A stretch of 64,000 nt of DNA, taken from the NCBI RefSeq assembly GCF_013280495.1, contig NZ_JABSSX010000009.1:52234-116233 (forward strand). The letters are read 5' to 3'. This document shows, piece after piece, positions 53,316-61,834 of the stretch. Within the stretch, counting starts at the first letter, position 1; each line of letters begins with the position of its first letter. The notes under the pieces were generated by a model. It was not told where the DNA came from. It was given only the letters and a program-made list of their open reading frames with translations, and did not search any database. This DNA is from Brevibacterium permense. Its GTDB lineage: Bacteria > Actinomycetota > Actinomycetes > Actinomycetales > Brevibacteriaceae. The translations under genes were made by a program, and so were the position numbers.

Positions 53316-54338
53316 ATGGTCGCCCTGAATGAAGTCCCACGCCGTCGCTACACCGCGGGGCCGACGCCTCTCCTACATCTGCGGAGCCTGTCCGTCGAGC
53401 TCGGTGGACCGCAGATCTGGATCAAACGCGATGACCAGCTGGGACTGACTCAGGGCGGGAATAAGACGCGGAAACTCGAGTTCCTCATCGCCGACGCCCT
53501 GGATCAGGGCGCGGACACGCTCATCACCGTCGGCGGGGTGCAGTCCAACCACTGTCGGCTGACCTTGTCGGCTGCCCGCACCGAGGGCCTCGACTGTCAC
53601 CTGATCGTCGAAGAGGATCTCGGACCCGACGGCACCTCCCTCGGCCCGGCAGGGTCGAACCCACCGCAGTACACGGGAAACTTCCTGCTCTTCGATCTTC
53701 TCGGCGCGGATTCGGTCACGGTGCTCGGCCACGGGGCCGACCTCCTCGGCGAGGCTGAGGTTCTGGCTGAGACGCTGCGCGGCGAGGGCAAGAAGCCTTA
53801 CGTCATCCCGGTGGGCGGGTCGAATCCGGTCGGTGCGCTCGGCTACGTCGACTGTGCCGTTGAGATGCTCGACCAATTCGCCGAGGCGGGGCTGGATTCG
53901 CCCACGATCGTCACGCCCAGCGGTTCGGCCGGAATGCAGGCCGGACTCGTCGTCGGCCTCCACAGCGCGGGTAGCGATGTACCGGTCATCGGCATCAACG
54001 TCAGCCGGACACAGGCGGAGCAGGAACCGAAGATCGTCGACCTCGTCGACTCCACGGCGCACTTCCTCGACCTGCCCCCGGCCCCTCGCGCAGCCACAGT
54101 GGGACTCGGTGATTATGTCGGGACGGGATATGCTCTGCCGACCCCCGAGATGGTCGAGGCTGTGCGTCTCTTCGCCCGCACCGAGGGCATCGTCCTCGAC
54201 CCGGTCTACACCGGCAAGGCAGCGGCCGGCCTCATCGACCTCATCAGATCCCGCCGTTTTTCCTCCGAGGACGCGGTCGTCTTCATCCACTCCGGCGGAG
54301 TCCCCGGACTCTACGCCCGTACCCAGGCGTTTGCCTGA
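53316..54338 (+). CDS. D-cysteine desulfhydrase / ACC deaminase-like PLP enzyme
   Basis: A 340-residue fold-type II PLP enzyme. The PLP lysine is in GLTQGGNKTRKLEFL, the substrate-carboxylate loop is TVGGVQSNHCRLT, the phosphate loop is TPSGSAGMQAGL, and LDPVYTGKAAAGL follows near the end. This is the DcyD/ACCD family, which splits D-cysteine to pyruvate, ammonia and sulfide or opens aminocyclopropane carboxylate. D-cysteine desulfhydrase is more likely. The ATG is eight bases after TAGACT. The RraA-like gene follows after 38 bases. Confidence 0.87.
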   Translation: MVALNEVPRRRYTAGPTPLLHLRSLSVELGGPQIWIKRDDQLGLTQGGNKTRKLEFLIADALDQGADTLITVGGVQSNHCRLTLSAARTEGLDCHLIVEEDLGPDGTSLGPAGSNPPQYTGNFLLFDLLGADSVTVLGHGADLLGEAEVLAETLRGEGKKPYVIPVGGSNPVGALGYVDCAVEMLDQFAEAGLDSPTIVTPSGSAGMQAGLVVGLHSAGSDVPVIGINVSRTQAEQEPKIVDLVDSTAHFLDLPPAPRAATVGLGDYVGTGYALPTPEMVEAVRLFARTEGIVLDPVYTGKAAAGLIDLIRSRRFSSEDAVVFIHSGGVPGLYARTQAFA

Positions 54339-54376
54339 GCACCACTCAGCTCCCACCACCAACGGAAGGCACACAG

Positions 54377-54844
54377 ATGACAGTTTCGACAGCAGACCTG
54401 TGGGACGAACGCGGCGACGAGCTCTATTCGATTGCCCTGAACTTCGGCGACTTCGGAGCCAAAACGTCATTCTCCGGACCGGCCCGCACCATCCGCTGCT
54501 TCCAGGACAACGGACTGGTCAAGCAGACCCTCAACCAGCCCGGCGACGGCGCCGTGCTCGTCATCGACGGTGACGGATCGATCGCCACCGCCCTCATGGG
54601 TGACATGATCGCCGAGGCAGGAGTTCGAAACGGCTGGAACGGTGTCGTCATCAACGGTGCTATCCGCGACCGTGAGGCGCTGGCCGAGATGGGGTTCGGC
54701 ATTAAGGCTCTGGCCAGCAACCCGCGCAAGAGCGCGAAGGACGGTGCCGGTGAGATCGACGTGACTGTGGAGATCGGCGGCGCGACGATCCGCCCAGGAG
54801 CGATGGTCTTCGCCGACGCCGATGGTGTCGCCATCGAAAAATAG
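54377..54844 (+). CDS. RraA-like / 4-hydroxy-4-methyl-2-oxoglutarate aldolase-family protein
   Basis: A 155-residue member of the RraA fold. It has FSGPARTIRCFQDNGLV, GDGAVLVIDGDGSIATALMG, NGVVINGAIRDREALAEMGF (the Arg-Asp pair that binds metal and substrate in the aldolases) and PGAMVFADADGVAI. Members are either RNase E inhibitors or class II aldolases; actinobacterial ones are mostly annotated as RraA. Length suits the trimeric form. It lies 38 bases downstream of the PLP enzyme and may share its transcript. Confidence 0.87.
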   Translation: MTVSTADLWDERGDELYSIALNFGDFGAKTSFSGPARTIRCFQDNGLVKQTLNQPGDGAVLVIDGDGSIATALMGDMIAEAGVRNGWNGVVINGAIRDREALAEMGFGIKALASNPRKSAKDGAGEIDVTVEIGGATIRPGAMVFADADGVAIEK

Positions 54845-54856
54845 AGCAGCCGCGGC

Positions 54857-55366
54857 TCAGCGATGAATGGTGTCGAAGCTCTGTTCGGCTGAGTCCCAGA
54901 TGTCGGCAACGTCGATCTGACCGTCAGCGGTGAGATCCTCGACGGTCGAACGGTCGTAGAGGTATCTCCATTCCCCCGCCGCGACGTCTCCCGTGACCAC
55001 GAGGATGTCGTAGTCGAAGGCCGCCTGTGAGGTCGCCTGGACGATAAACGCCGTGGCTTCCAAGTCCTTGGCCCTGCTCTCATCGGAGGCGAACTCGACA
55101 TGGAGGCGTTCGGGTTCGGCCTCCCGGTTGAAGTCGGGGTTCGTCTCGGACTCGAGACTCACCTCGACACCGTCCAAGGACTGCGCCACATAATCCGAGA
55201 GCTCATCAAGGGAATCGAAGCCCTGCTCCACGACGACCAGAGTCGCCGTCGGAGTCGTTTCGGGTTCCGCCGATGAGCCAGAATCGGAGCCGCAGCCGCT
55301 GAGGGCGATGAGTGCGGCGGTCAGGAGCCCGGCGAGAGCCGGGGCGGACTTCGAATCGAACCTCAT
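54857..55366 (-). CDS. Lipoprotein of unknown function, 169 aa
   Basis: The signal peptide ends in the lipobox ALSGC (Cys about residue 25) and is followed by a Gly/Ser/Glu linker. The mature part has a predicted alpha/beta domain with GFDSLDELSDYVAQSL, LHVEFASDESRAKDLEATAF and a C-terminal WRYLYDRSTVEDLTADGQI. I recognise no family. It should be attached to the outer face of the membrane. It is convergent with the RraA-like gene (12-base gap). Confidence 0.78.
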   Translation of the reverse strand: MRFDSKSAPALAGLLTAALIALSGCGSDSGSSAEPETTPTATLVVVEQGFDSLDELSDYVAQSLDGVEVSLESETNPDFNREAEPERLHVEFASDESRAKDLEATAFIVQATSQAAFDYDILVVTGDVAAGEWRYLYDRSTVEDLTADGQIDVADIWDSAEQSFDTIHR

Positions 55367-55487
55367 GGCACCAGCCTATCGACGAGAGTGCGCTGGTGCC
55401 GCATCGAGTCAGTCACTCAGAGCGTGGGGCTTCAATGGGATCGGGTTCCCTTCGGCGCGGATCGGGAATAGGACCATCAGCCTCTTG

Positions 55488-55517
55488 GTTGAATTTTCAA
55501 CTAGATCGATCTAGACT
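55488..55517 (+). promoter_or_regulatory. VOC-gene promoter with two abutting palindromes
   Basis: TTGAAT (55489-55494), 17 bases, then TAGACT (55512-55517) is a good sigma-70 promoter. GTTGAA-TT-TTCAAC (55488-55501) covers the -35 and CTAGATCGATCTAG (55501-55514) covers the spacer and the first part of the -10; both are perfect. The layout suggests tight repression, for instance by a MarR-type regulator. Confidence 0.7.
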
Positions 55518-55550
55518 GGACCCAACAGCCCATCCGCTCAGGAGAACAGC

Positions 55551-56510
55551 ATGACCACCACCCCCATCCAGGCACCAACTTCCACCGCCCCGCAGACACC
55601 CGCCGTCGATGAGAAACGACTCACCGCGGCCACCGGAATGGACGCGGTGACCCTGCGCGTCGGCGACCTCGAGAAGATGTCGAACTACTACTCGAACGCT
55701 CTGGCGATGGAACCACTCGAAGAGACCGCCCGCGATGGCGAAGCCCACCGCGTGCTCGGCCGCGGCACCACTCCCCTGGTCAAGCTCGTGGCCACCCCGG
55801 GCCTGCCCGGAGTCGACGCCAAACAGGCCGGCCTGTTCCACACCGCCTTCCTGTTCGACACCAAGGAAGCCTTGGCCGCCACGGTCGCCCACGCAGCGCA
55901 GAACACCAACAGCACCTTCGTCGGCTCCAGCGATCACCTTGTCAGCCAGGCGTTCTACTTCACCGATCCCGAAGGCAACGGCATCGAGCTCTACGTCGAC
56001 CGCGCCCGTTCGGAATGGACTCACTCGCTCGACGGTGAGGTCCAGATGGACACGCTCTACCTTGACCCGAACCGCTTCCTCGAACGCCACCTGAATCAAG
56101 ACGTCCTCGCGAACACTGCCGCCGAACCCGGCATCGTCGGCCACGTCCATCTGCAGGTCGGCAACATCCCTCAGGCTCGCGAGTTCTACGTCGATGCCCT
56201 CGGCTTCGAGCCGTCGCTGTCAACAATACCCGGAGTCCTCTTCGCGGCGGCGGGCGGATACCACCACCACGTCGCCATGAACACCTGGAACAGCCGCGGC
56301 GCCGGTCCTCGCGCGGCCAGCCTCGGCCTCGGGGACGTCGCGATCACCGTTCCCGGGCGCGAGGACCTCGACGCGCTCGTCGCTCGCCTGCGCACGCACA
56401 ACCTCGAGTTCGCTGACGACGGACGCTCCGTGCGCGTCGTCGACCCGTGGGGCACGCAGGTGACCCTGGCCACCGGAACCAGCTCCATCGGCGAGACCCT
56501 GGCGCGCTGA
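55551..56510 (+). CDS. VOC-family ring-cleavage dioxygenase (CatE-like)
   Basis: A 319-residue protein with two VOC modules. Module 1 starts GMDAVTLRVGDLEKMSNYY and includes HTAFLFDTKEALAATV and YFTDPEGNGIELYVDR (metal Glu). Module 2 has GHVHLQVGNIPQAREFYVDA, GGYHHHVAMNTW and VVDPWGTQVTLA. The arrangement is that of CatE/MhqO-type extradiol dioxygenases. AGGAGAACAGC precedes the ATG. The promoter carries two palindromes and a bidirectional terminator follows, so it is a tightly controlled single-gene unit, perhaps for quinone or catechol detoxification. Confidence 0.87.
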   Translation: MTTTPIQAPTSTAPQTPAVDEKRLTAATGMDAVTLRVGDLEKMSNYYSNALAMEPLEETARDGEAHRVLGRGTTPLVKLVATPGLPGVDAKQAGLFHTAFLFDTKEALAATVAHAAQNTNSTFVGSSDHLVSQAFYFTDPEGNGIELYVDRARSEWTHSLDGEVQMDTLYLDPNRFLERHLNQDVLANTAAEPGIVGHVHLQVGNIPQAREFYVDALGFEPSLSTIPGVLFAAAGGYHHHVAMNTWNSRGAGPRAASLGLGDVAITVPGREDLDALVARLRTHNLEFADDGRSVRVVDPWGTQVTLATGTSSIGETLAR

Positions 56511-56552
56511 CGACCTGCCGGTGCGAGAATATCTCCACCGGATAGAACGCGC

Positions 56553-56588
56553 TGAGGCGGGTGATGCTCAATGGCATCACCCGCCTCA
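56553..56588. terminator. Bidirectional terminator between convergent genes
   Basis: Perfect 15-base arms TGAGGCGGGTGATGC / GCATCACCCGCCTCA flank a 6-base loop between the VOC and copper-ATPase stops. Confidence 0.8.
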
Positions 56589-56604
56589 ATCGTCTGCGTT
56601 GAGA

Positions 56605-58788
56605 TCAGCTCGTGGAGTGCACTCGCTCGACAGCCGCCTGCGGATGCAGGTCGAGTCGACGCAGCAGCTGAGCGTTGAGGGCGACGACGATCGTCGAGAT
56701 CGACATCAGGATCGCACCCACGCTCATCGGCAGCACGAATCCGACAGGAGCGAGCACTCCTGCCGCCAGCGGCACCGACAGCAGGTTGTACCCGGCCGCC
56801 CACCACAGGTTCTGCTTCATCTTCCGGTAGGTCGCCCGAGAGAGTTCGACAATCGAGAGCACGGACCGCGGATCGTCGGAAGCGAGGATGACTCCGGCAG
56901 AGCCGATGGCCACATCGGTTCCGGCCCCGATGGCGATGCCGACATCGGCCTGCGCGAGCGCTGGAGCGTCATTGACACCGTCACCGACCATCGCCACACG
57001 ACGCCGCTCCCCCTGCAGCTCGGAGACCTTCGCCGCCTTGTCGGCGGGATGAACGCCGGCAAAGACACGGTCGATGCCGAGCTCGGAGGCCACAGACTGC
57101 GCGACCGCCTCGGCGTCTCCGGTGATCATCACGACCTGTGCACCGATGGCGTGGAGAGCATCGACGGCATCGCGAGACTCCGGCCGGATCTCATCGGCCA
57201 ACCGCAGGGCACCGACAGCAGATCCGTCGACGAGCACGTGGAGGATGATGGCACCTTCGGCGCGCCAGGCCTCCGCAGACTTCGCCTCGGGGGCATCGTG
57301 CGCCTCGAGCAGTCTGGGACCACCGACCTCGACCGTCTGGCCCGCGATGACAGCCTTGACCCCCACCGCAGGTGACGACGAGAAGTCGGAGGCTCTCGGC
57401 ACGTCGACCCCCCGTTCAGCCGCAGCCGTGACGATGGCGGCGGCCAACGGGTGCTCGCTGTCGGCTTCGGCCGCAGCCGCCAGGCCGAGCACTTCGCTCT
57501 CGGTCCGCGTGGCCCCGGCGCCCTCGACGACTTCGATGGCGGTGACCGTCGGCTGACCCTTCGTCAGGGTGCCGGTCTTATCGAAGAGCACGGAATCGAC
57601 CGTGCGCATCGTCTCGAGCGCGAGCCGGTCCTTGACGAGGACGCCGGCACGGGCGGCACGTTCGGTGGCGATCGACACGACCAGCGGAATGGCCAGACCC
57701 AAGGCGTGAGGACAGGCGATGACGAGCACGGTGATCGTGCGCACGACCGCCGAATCCGGCATGCCGATGAGCGACCAGACGACCGCGGTGATCACGGCAG
57801 CGCCGAGAGCGAACCAGAACAGCCAGGCCGAGGCTCGATCGGCGATGCGCTGGGCTCGCGATGACGAGCTCTGAGCGTCGGAGACCAGCTTCTGGATACC
57901 GGCCAGCGTTGTGTCGTCACCGATCGCGGTGATCTCGACCCGAAGCCCGGAATCGGCGGCGACGGTGCCGGCCACAACCGAGTCGCCTTCGCCGCGTCGG
58001 ACCGTCGCGGATTCTCCGGTGACCATGGATTCGTCCATATGGGCCGAACCGTCGATGATCCGTCCGTCGGCGGGCACCGAGGCACCGGGTCGAACGAGGA
58101 CGATGTCCCCGACGACGAGGTCGGACGGAGCGACGCTCACCGTCTCCCCATCGATGATCTTCTCGGCCTCATCCGGCAGCAGCGCGGCGAGACTGTCCAG
58201 CGCCGAGGTGGTCAGTGCCAGTGAGCGCATCTCCATCCAGTGACCGGCGAGCATGATCACGACCAGCAGAGCCAGCTCCCACCAGAAGTCGAGCTGCGGG
58301 TCGAGCAGACCCAGCGACGATCCCCAAGACGAAACGAAGGCGACCGTGATCGCCAAAGCGATGAGCAGCATCATGCCCGGGCTGCGCCCCTTGATCTCGT
58401 CGAGTCCGCCGGTCAGAAACGGCTTTCCGCCCCACACGTACATGACGGTGCCCAGGATCGGCGAGAGCCATCTGAGCGCACCGAGGATGCCGGTCTCGGG
58501 AACCTCGTATCCGACGAGGTGGCCGAACATCGGACTGAATGCGACGACGGGCACGGAGATGACGAGCATGATCCAGAACAGCCTCCGGAACTGCGCGACG
58601 TGATCGCCATGGCCGGCATGACTCGCGTGGCCCGAATGGCCGGAGTGGCTCTCGTGACCGGAGTGGTCGCCAGGACCACTGTGGTCATGGCGAGCGTGAT
58701 CGGAGTGGGCCATGGTCTCAGTGTGCGCGGAATGGCCTGTCTCAGCAGACTGCATTCCGTCATGACGATGATTCTGCGGCTTGTCCAT
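56605..58788 (-). CDS. Copper-exporting P1B-type ATPase, CopB-like (CPH motif)
   Basis: A roughly 727-residue heavy-metal ATPase. The first 65 residues are a disordered His/Ser/Gly-rich tail (repeats like SGHxSH) in place of a CxxC domain. The membrane metal motif is CPH in [14 protein letters not shown], diagnostic of the CopB/P1B-3 group. DKTGTLTKG (phospho-Asp about 403), a TGES actuator loop, HP-type segment SEHPLAAAI and [10 protein letters not shown] are present. ATG 58788 is eight bases from -10 TATAGA, so it is probably leaderless, although a GTG at 58794 is also in frame. A CsoR-like palindrome overlaps the promoter. Confidence 0.93.
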   Translation of the reverse strand: MDKPQNHRHDGMQSAETGHSAHTETMAHSDHARHDHSGPGDHSGHESHSGHSGHASHAGHGDHVAQFRRLFWIMLVISVPVVAFSPMFGHLVGYEVPETGILGALRWLSPILGTVMYVWGGKPFLTGGLDEIKGRSPGMMLLIALAITVAFVSSWGSSLGLLDPQLDFWWELALLVVIMLAGHWMEMRSLALTTSALDSLAALLPDEAEKIIDGETVSVAPSDLVVGDIVLVRPGASVPADGRIIDGSAHMDESMVTGESATVRRGEGDSVVAGTVAADSGLRVEITAIGDDTTLAGIQKLVSDAQSSSSRAQRIADRASAWLFWFALGAAVITAVVWSLIGMPDSAVVRTITVLVIACPHALGLAIPLVVSIATERAARAGVLVKDRLALETMRTVDSVLFDKTGTLTKGQPTVTAIEVVEGAGATRTESEVLGLAAAAEADSEHPLAAAIVTAAAERGVDVPRASDFSSSPAVGVKAVIAGQTVEVGGPRLLEAHDAPEAKSAEAWRAEGAIILHVLVDGSAVGALRLADEIRPESRDAVDALHAIGAQVVMITGDAEAVAQSVASELGIDRVFAGVHPADKAAKVSELQGERRRVAMVGDGVNDAPALAQADVGIAIGAGTDVAIGSAGVILASDDPRSVLSIVELSRATYRKMKQNLWWAAGYNLLSVPLAAGVLAPVGFVLPMSVGAILMSISTIVVALNAQLLRRLDLHPQAAVERVHSTS

Positions 58789-58796
58789 ACCCACAA

Positions 58797-58817
58797 TCTA
58801 TACCCCTCGGGGGTATA
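58797..58817 (-). promoter_or_regulatory. CsoR-like operator and promoter of the copper ATPase
   Basis: TATACCCC-TCG-GGGGTATA (58799-58817, perfect 8-bp arms) overlaps the -10 TATAGA (58797-58802, minus strand). The GC-rich centre with TATAC ends is the known CsoR/RicR type. No csoR gene is seen in the window. Confidence 0.7.
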
Positions 58818-58933
58818 AATCAATGGTGATGCCCCTCACATGCAATCGCCTGCAACCCTGGCTCTCACGTCGCAAGCGCTCTAGAGTCGAAGAACACCGA
58901 ATGGCACGGATACGCCCCACGAAAGGACTCATC

Positions 58934-59995
58934 ATGAGGGCAGCACGATTCCACGCTCGCAAAGACATCCGAATCGAAGACATCCCAGAACCCGAACTGC
59001 GGCCAGGCACAGTCGCCATCGACGTCGCCTGGTGCGGGATCTGCGGAACCGATCTCCACGAATATCTGGAGGGGCCGATCTTCGTCCCACCGGCGGGCCA
59101 CCCGCATCCGATCTCCGGCGAATCAGCCCCAGTGACCATGGGGCACGAGTTCTCCGGCACGATCACCCACCTCGGCGAAGGCGTCACCGACCTGAACGTC
59201 GGCCAGAACGTCGTCGTGGAGCCCTACATCATTGCCGAAGACGTCGACACCGGCCCCGGCCAGAGCTATCAGCTGTCGAAGGACATGAACTTCATCGGCC
59301 TCGGCGGCCATGGCGGCGGACTGGCGGAGAAGATCGTCGTGCAGCGTCGCTGGGTGCACCCGATCGGCGATATTCCGCTCGATCAGGCTGCGTTGATCGA
59401 ACCATTGTCAGTCGCCCACCACGCAGTCGTTCGCTCGGACGCCGCATCCGGCCAGACCGCCATCGTCGGCGGCGCAGGACCCATCGGCCTTCTGACTGCC
59501 GCCGTCCTCAAAGCCAAAGGACTGACCGTCTACATCTCCGAGCTCTCCGAGGCGCGCAAGCAGATGGCACTCTCAACAGGCATCGCCGACGAGGTCTTCG
59601 ACCCGCGTGAGTCCGACGTCGCCGAAACCGTCCGCGAGTGCACGGGCGGACGTGGAGCCGACGTGGGATTCGAATGCTCGTCCGTCCCCGCGGTTCTCGA
59701 CATGCTCCTCGACGCCGTCCGTCCCGGCGGAGTCATCGTCAACGTGTCCATCTGGGGGCACAAGCCCGAGGTCGATATGCCGAAGCTGGTCCTCAAGGAG
59801 ATCGACCTGCGTGGAACCATCGGCTACTCCGGCGACCACCCGGAGACGATCAGACTGGCCGCCGGCGGCACCATCGATCTTTCAGCTTTCATCACCGCAC
59901 GCATCGGCCTGGACGAGCTCATCACGGGCGGCTTCGACGAACTCATCAGCAACAACGAGCACCACGTGAAGATCATCGTCGACCCACGCGCCTGA
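58934..59995 (+). CDS. Zinc-dependent (R,R)-butanediol dehydrogenase-like enzyme
   Basis: A 353-residue medium-chain alcohol dehydrogenase. The catalytic-zinc Cys is in WCGICGTDLHEY, the zinc His-Glu in TMGHEFSG, and the NAD motif is GGAGPIGLL (about 178). No four-Cys structural-zinc loop is seen; the region after GPGQSYQLSKDMNF is short. The family fits butanediol/acetoin or sorbitol-type substrates. GAAAGGAC lies upstream of the ATG. It is divergent from the copper ATPase, with which it shares the promoter region, but the metabolic link is unclear. Confidence 0.87.
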   Translation: MRAARFHARKDIRIEDIPEPELRPGTVAIDVAWCGICGTDLHEYLEGPIFVPPAGHPHPISGESAPVTMGHEFSGTITHLGEGVTDLNVGQNVVVEPYIIAEDVDTGPGQSYQLSKDMNFIGLGGHGGGLAEKIVVQRRWVHPIGDIPLDQAALIEPLSVAHHAVVRSDAASGQTAIVGGAGPIGLLTAAVLKAKGLTVYISELSEARKQMALSTGIADEVFDPRESDVAETVRECTGGRGADVGFECSSVPAVLDMLLDAVRPGGVIVNVSIWGHKPEVDMPKLVLKEIDLRGTIGYSGDHPETIRLAAGGTIDLSAFITARIGLDELITGGFDELISNNEHHVKIIVDPRA

Positions 59996-60036
59996 GCCAC
60001 CAGGAACCTCCTCGATACCCTCTAAACGAGCACTAC

Positions 60037-60105
60037 GCAGATTCGAGGGAGCAGATTGTAGATTCAGTCCGCTGAAATCAACATTCCGCTCCCTCGAATT
60101 TCTGC
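60037..60105. repeat. Imperfect long hairpin in gap 59996-60343
   Basis: GCAG-ATTCGAGGGAGC pairs with GCTCCCTCGAAT-tt-CTGC (12-bp stem, 2-base bulge, 4-bp stem). The region between can form a second, weaker stem. A 12-base direct repeat GCATTCACGCAC overlaps its right end (60104-60115) and recurs at 60144-60155. The 348-base gap has no convincing gene. Confidence 0.6.
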
Positions 60106-60343
60106 ATTCACGCACGCGCCTCCGCACTCGCACGCTTGACTCCGCATTCACGCACCCTCTCCGCGGGAGGAACGCACCCGCGCTCGACATTGCATCAACG
60201 TGCAGTTATGACTCATACTTGCTCATGCTGTTCAACTTCGCTTCTGATCGTCGACTGCCCTCGGGCATCGCAGGTCGTGGCGAAGTCAATGAGAACCACA
60301 CACCCTGGCTCGCCCGCGAGCCGGCCTCACCGCGGAGGACCCC

Positions 60344-61834
60344 ATGGACCTGCAACTCATACTGGCGTTGGCCGCCGGCATCGCGACGATCGTCGTCATC
60401 GTGCTCGCGACCCGACTCGACGCCTTCATCGCCCTGCTTCTGGCGGCCGTCGTCACCGGCATCGTCGCCGGTCAGGATCTGCTCTCGATCATCGACTCGA
60501 TCACCACCGGCTTCGGCGACACCCTAGCCAGCATCGGCATCGTCATCGGCCTCGGCGTCGGCATCGGCAAGATCCTCGAAGTCTCCGGAGCCGCCGACTC
60601 CCTCGCCCGCGCCTTCCTCCGTGCCTTCGGCAAGGGCCGCGAGCCGTGGGCGATGGGAACCGTCGGCTCGCTCGTGTCCATCCCCGTCTTCTGCGACTCC
60701 GGCTACGTGATCATGAATCCGCTGGCTCGTTCGATCGCCCGCGTGAAGAAGGGCGGCTACGTCACCCTCGCGCTGGCTCTGGGCTGCGGTATGACCCTGA
60801 CTCATCACATGGTGCCGCCGACGCCGGGCCCTTTGGCTGCCACCGGCATCCTCGGTGCCGACATCGGATCGGTCATCCTCGCCGGCATCGTCTTCACCGT
60901 GATCCTCCTGCCCGTGGTCGTCGTCTATGCGCGCTGGATCGGGCCGAAGCTCGAACCCGTGCTCAACAGCAAGGTGAGGCACGACGTCTACTCCGAGGTC
61001 TCGGCCGCCTCGGCGGAGGGCACCGACGAAGGATCATCCAGGGTATCCACCCTCACGGGCGACCATGAGCACTCCGGCGACAGCTCCACCGACTCCGCGA
61101 CGTCGCAGGACGCGGCCGGCTCCGCCCCGGGCACCGGCAAGAAGCCCGGCGCCTTCCTCGGCTTCCTTCCGCTCATCGTCCCGCTCCTGCTCATCGTGGC
61201 CAACACGGTCGGCACCGCAATCGACAAGAGCGCACAGGGAGAGCTCGCCGGCGACGCGTATGAACCCTCCGCCTGGGTCGCTCCGCTGGCATTCTTCGGC
61301 AACCCGGTCGTCGCCCTGATCATCGGCCTCATCCTCGCCGTCTACACGCTGCTGCCCCGCGTGACCCCACGCAATCAGGTGCAGAGCTGGCTGGCCGACG
61401 GTGCCGCCTCGGCCGGTCTCATCCTCCTCATCACCGGCGCCGGCGGCAGCTTCGGACTGGTCCTGCGCGAATCTGGTGTCGGTGACGCCCTCGCCGAGGC
61501 GATCGCCTCGATCAGCCTGCCCGCGCTTCTCGTCCCATTCCTCATCGCCTCCTTCGTCCGCCTGGCTCAGGGATCGGGTACGGTCGCGATGATCACCGCT
61601 GCCTCGGTGACGGCTCCGCTCATCGCCCCGCTGGGACTCGATCCGCTCGTGGCCGTCATGGCCTGCACCGCCGGTTCGATGGTCTTCTCCTACTTCAACG
61701 ACTCCTACTTCTGGGTCGTCACCCGATTCGCCGGACTGGACGGCATCAACGCCATCAAGGGCTGGTCGGGAATCACCACTGCCGTGTGGATCTGTTCCCT
61801 TCCGCTGCTGTTCGTGCTCGACTTGATCGTATGA
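60344..61834 (+). CDS. GntP-family gluconate/sugar-acid permease
   Basis: A 496-residue polytopic permease with about 12 helices. The family segments are GFGDTLASIGIVIGLGVGIG, VSIPVFCDSGYVIMNPLAR, MTLTHHMVPPTPGPLAA and RLAQGSGTVAMITAASV. A hydrophilic loop of roughly 60 residues rich in Ser/Glu/Asp/Thr (about 205-265) separates the halves. GGAGG precedes the ATG at 60344. It is coupled to the kinase gene by a four-base overlap, so the substrate is probably a four-carbon sugar acid such as threonate or erythronate. Confidence 0.92.
   Translation: MDLQLILALAAGIATIVVIVLATRLDAFIALLLAAVVTGIVAGQDLLSIIDSITTGFGDTLASIGIVIGLGVGIGKILEVSGAADSLARAFLRAFGKGREPWAMGTVGSLVSIPVFCDSGYVIMNPLARSIARVKKGGYVTLALALGCGMTLTHHMVPPTPGPLAATGILGADIGSVILAGIVFTVILLPVVVVYARWIGPKLEPVLNSKVRHDVYSEVSAASAEGTDEGSSRVSTLTGDHEHSGDSSTDSATSQDAAGSAPGTGKKPGAFLGFLPLIVPLLLIVANTVGTAIDKSAQGELAGDAYEPSAWVAPLAFFGNPVVALIIGLILAVYTLLPRVTPRNQVQSWLADGAASAGLILLITGAGGSFGLVLRESGVGDALAEAIASISLPALLVPFLIASFVRLAQGSGTVAMITAASVTAPLIAPLGLDPLVAVMACTAGSMVFSYFNDSYFWVVTRFAGLDGINAIKGWSGITTAVWICSLPLLFVLDLIV

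Noticed and set aside
59996..60343. Several short or overlapping frames running into gntP
   Set aside because: None has a start with a ribosome-binding site or recognisable similarity; the longest continues antagonistically across the true GntP frame.
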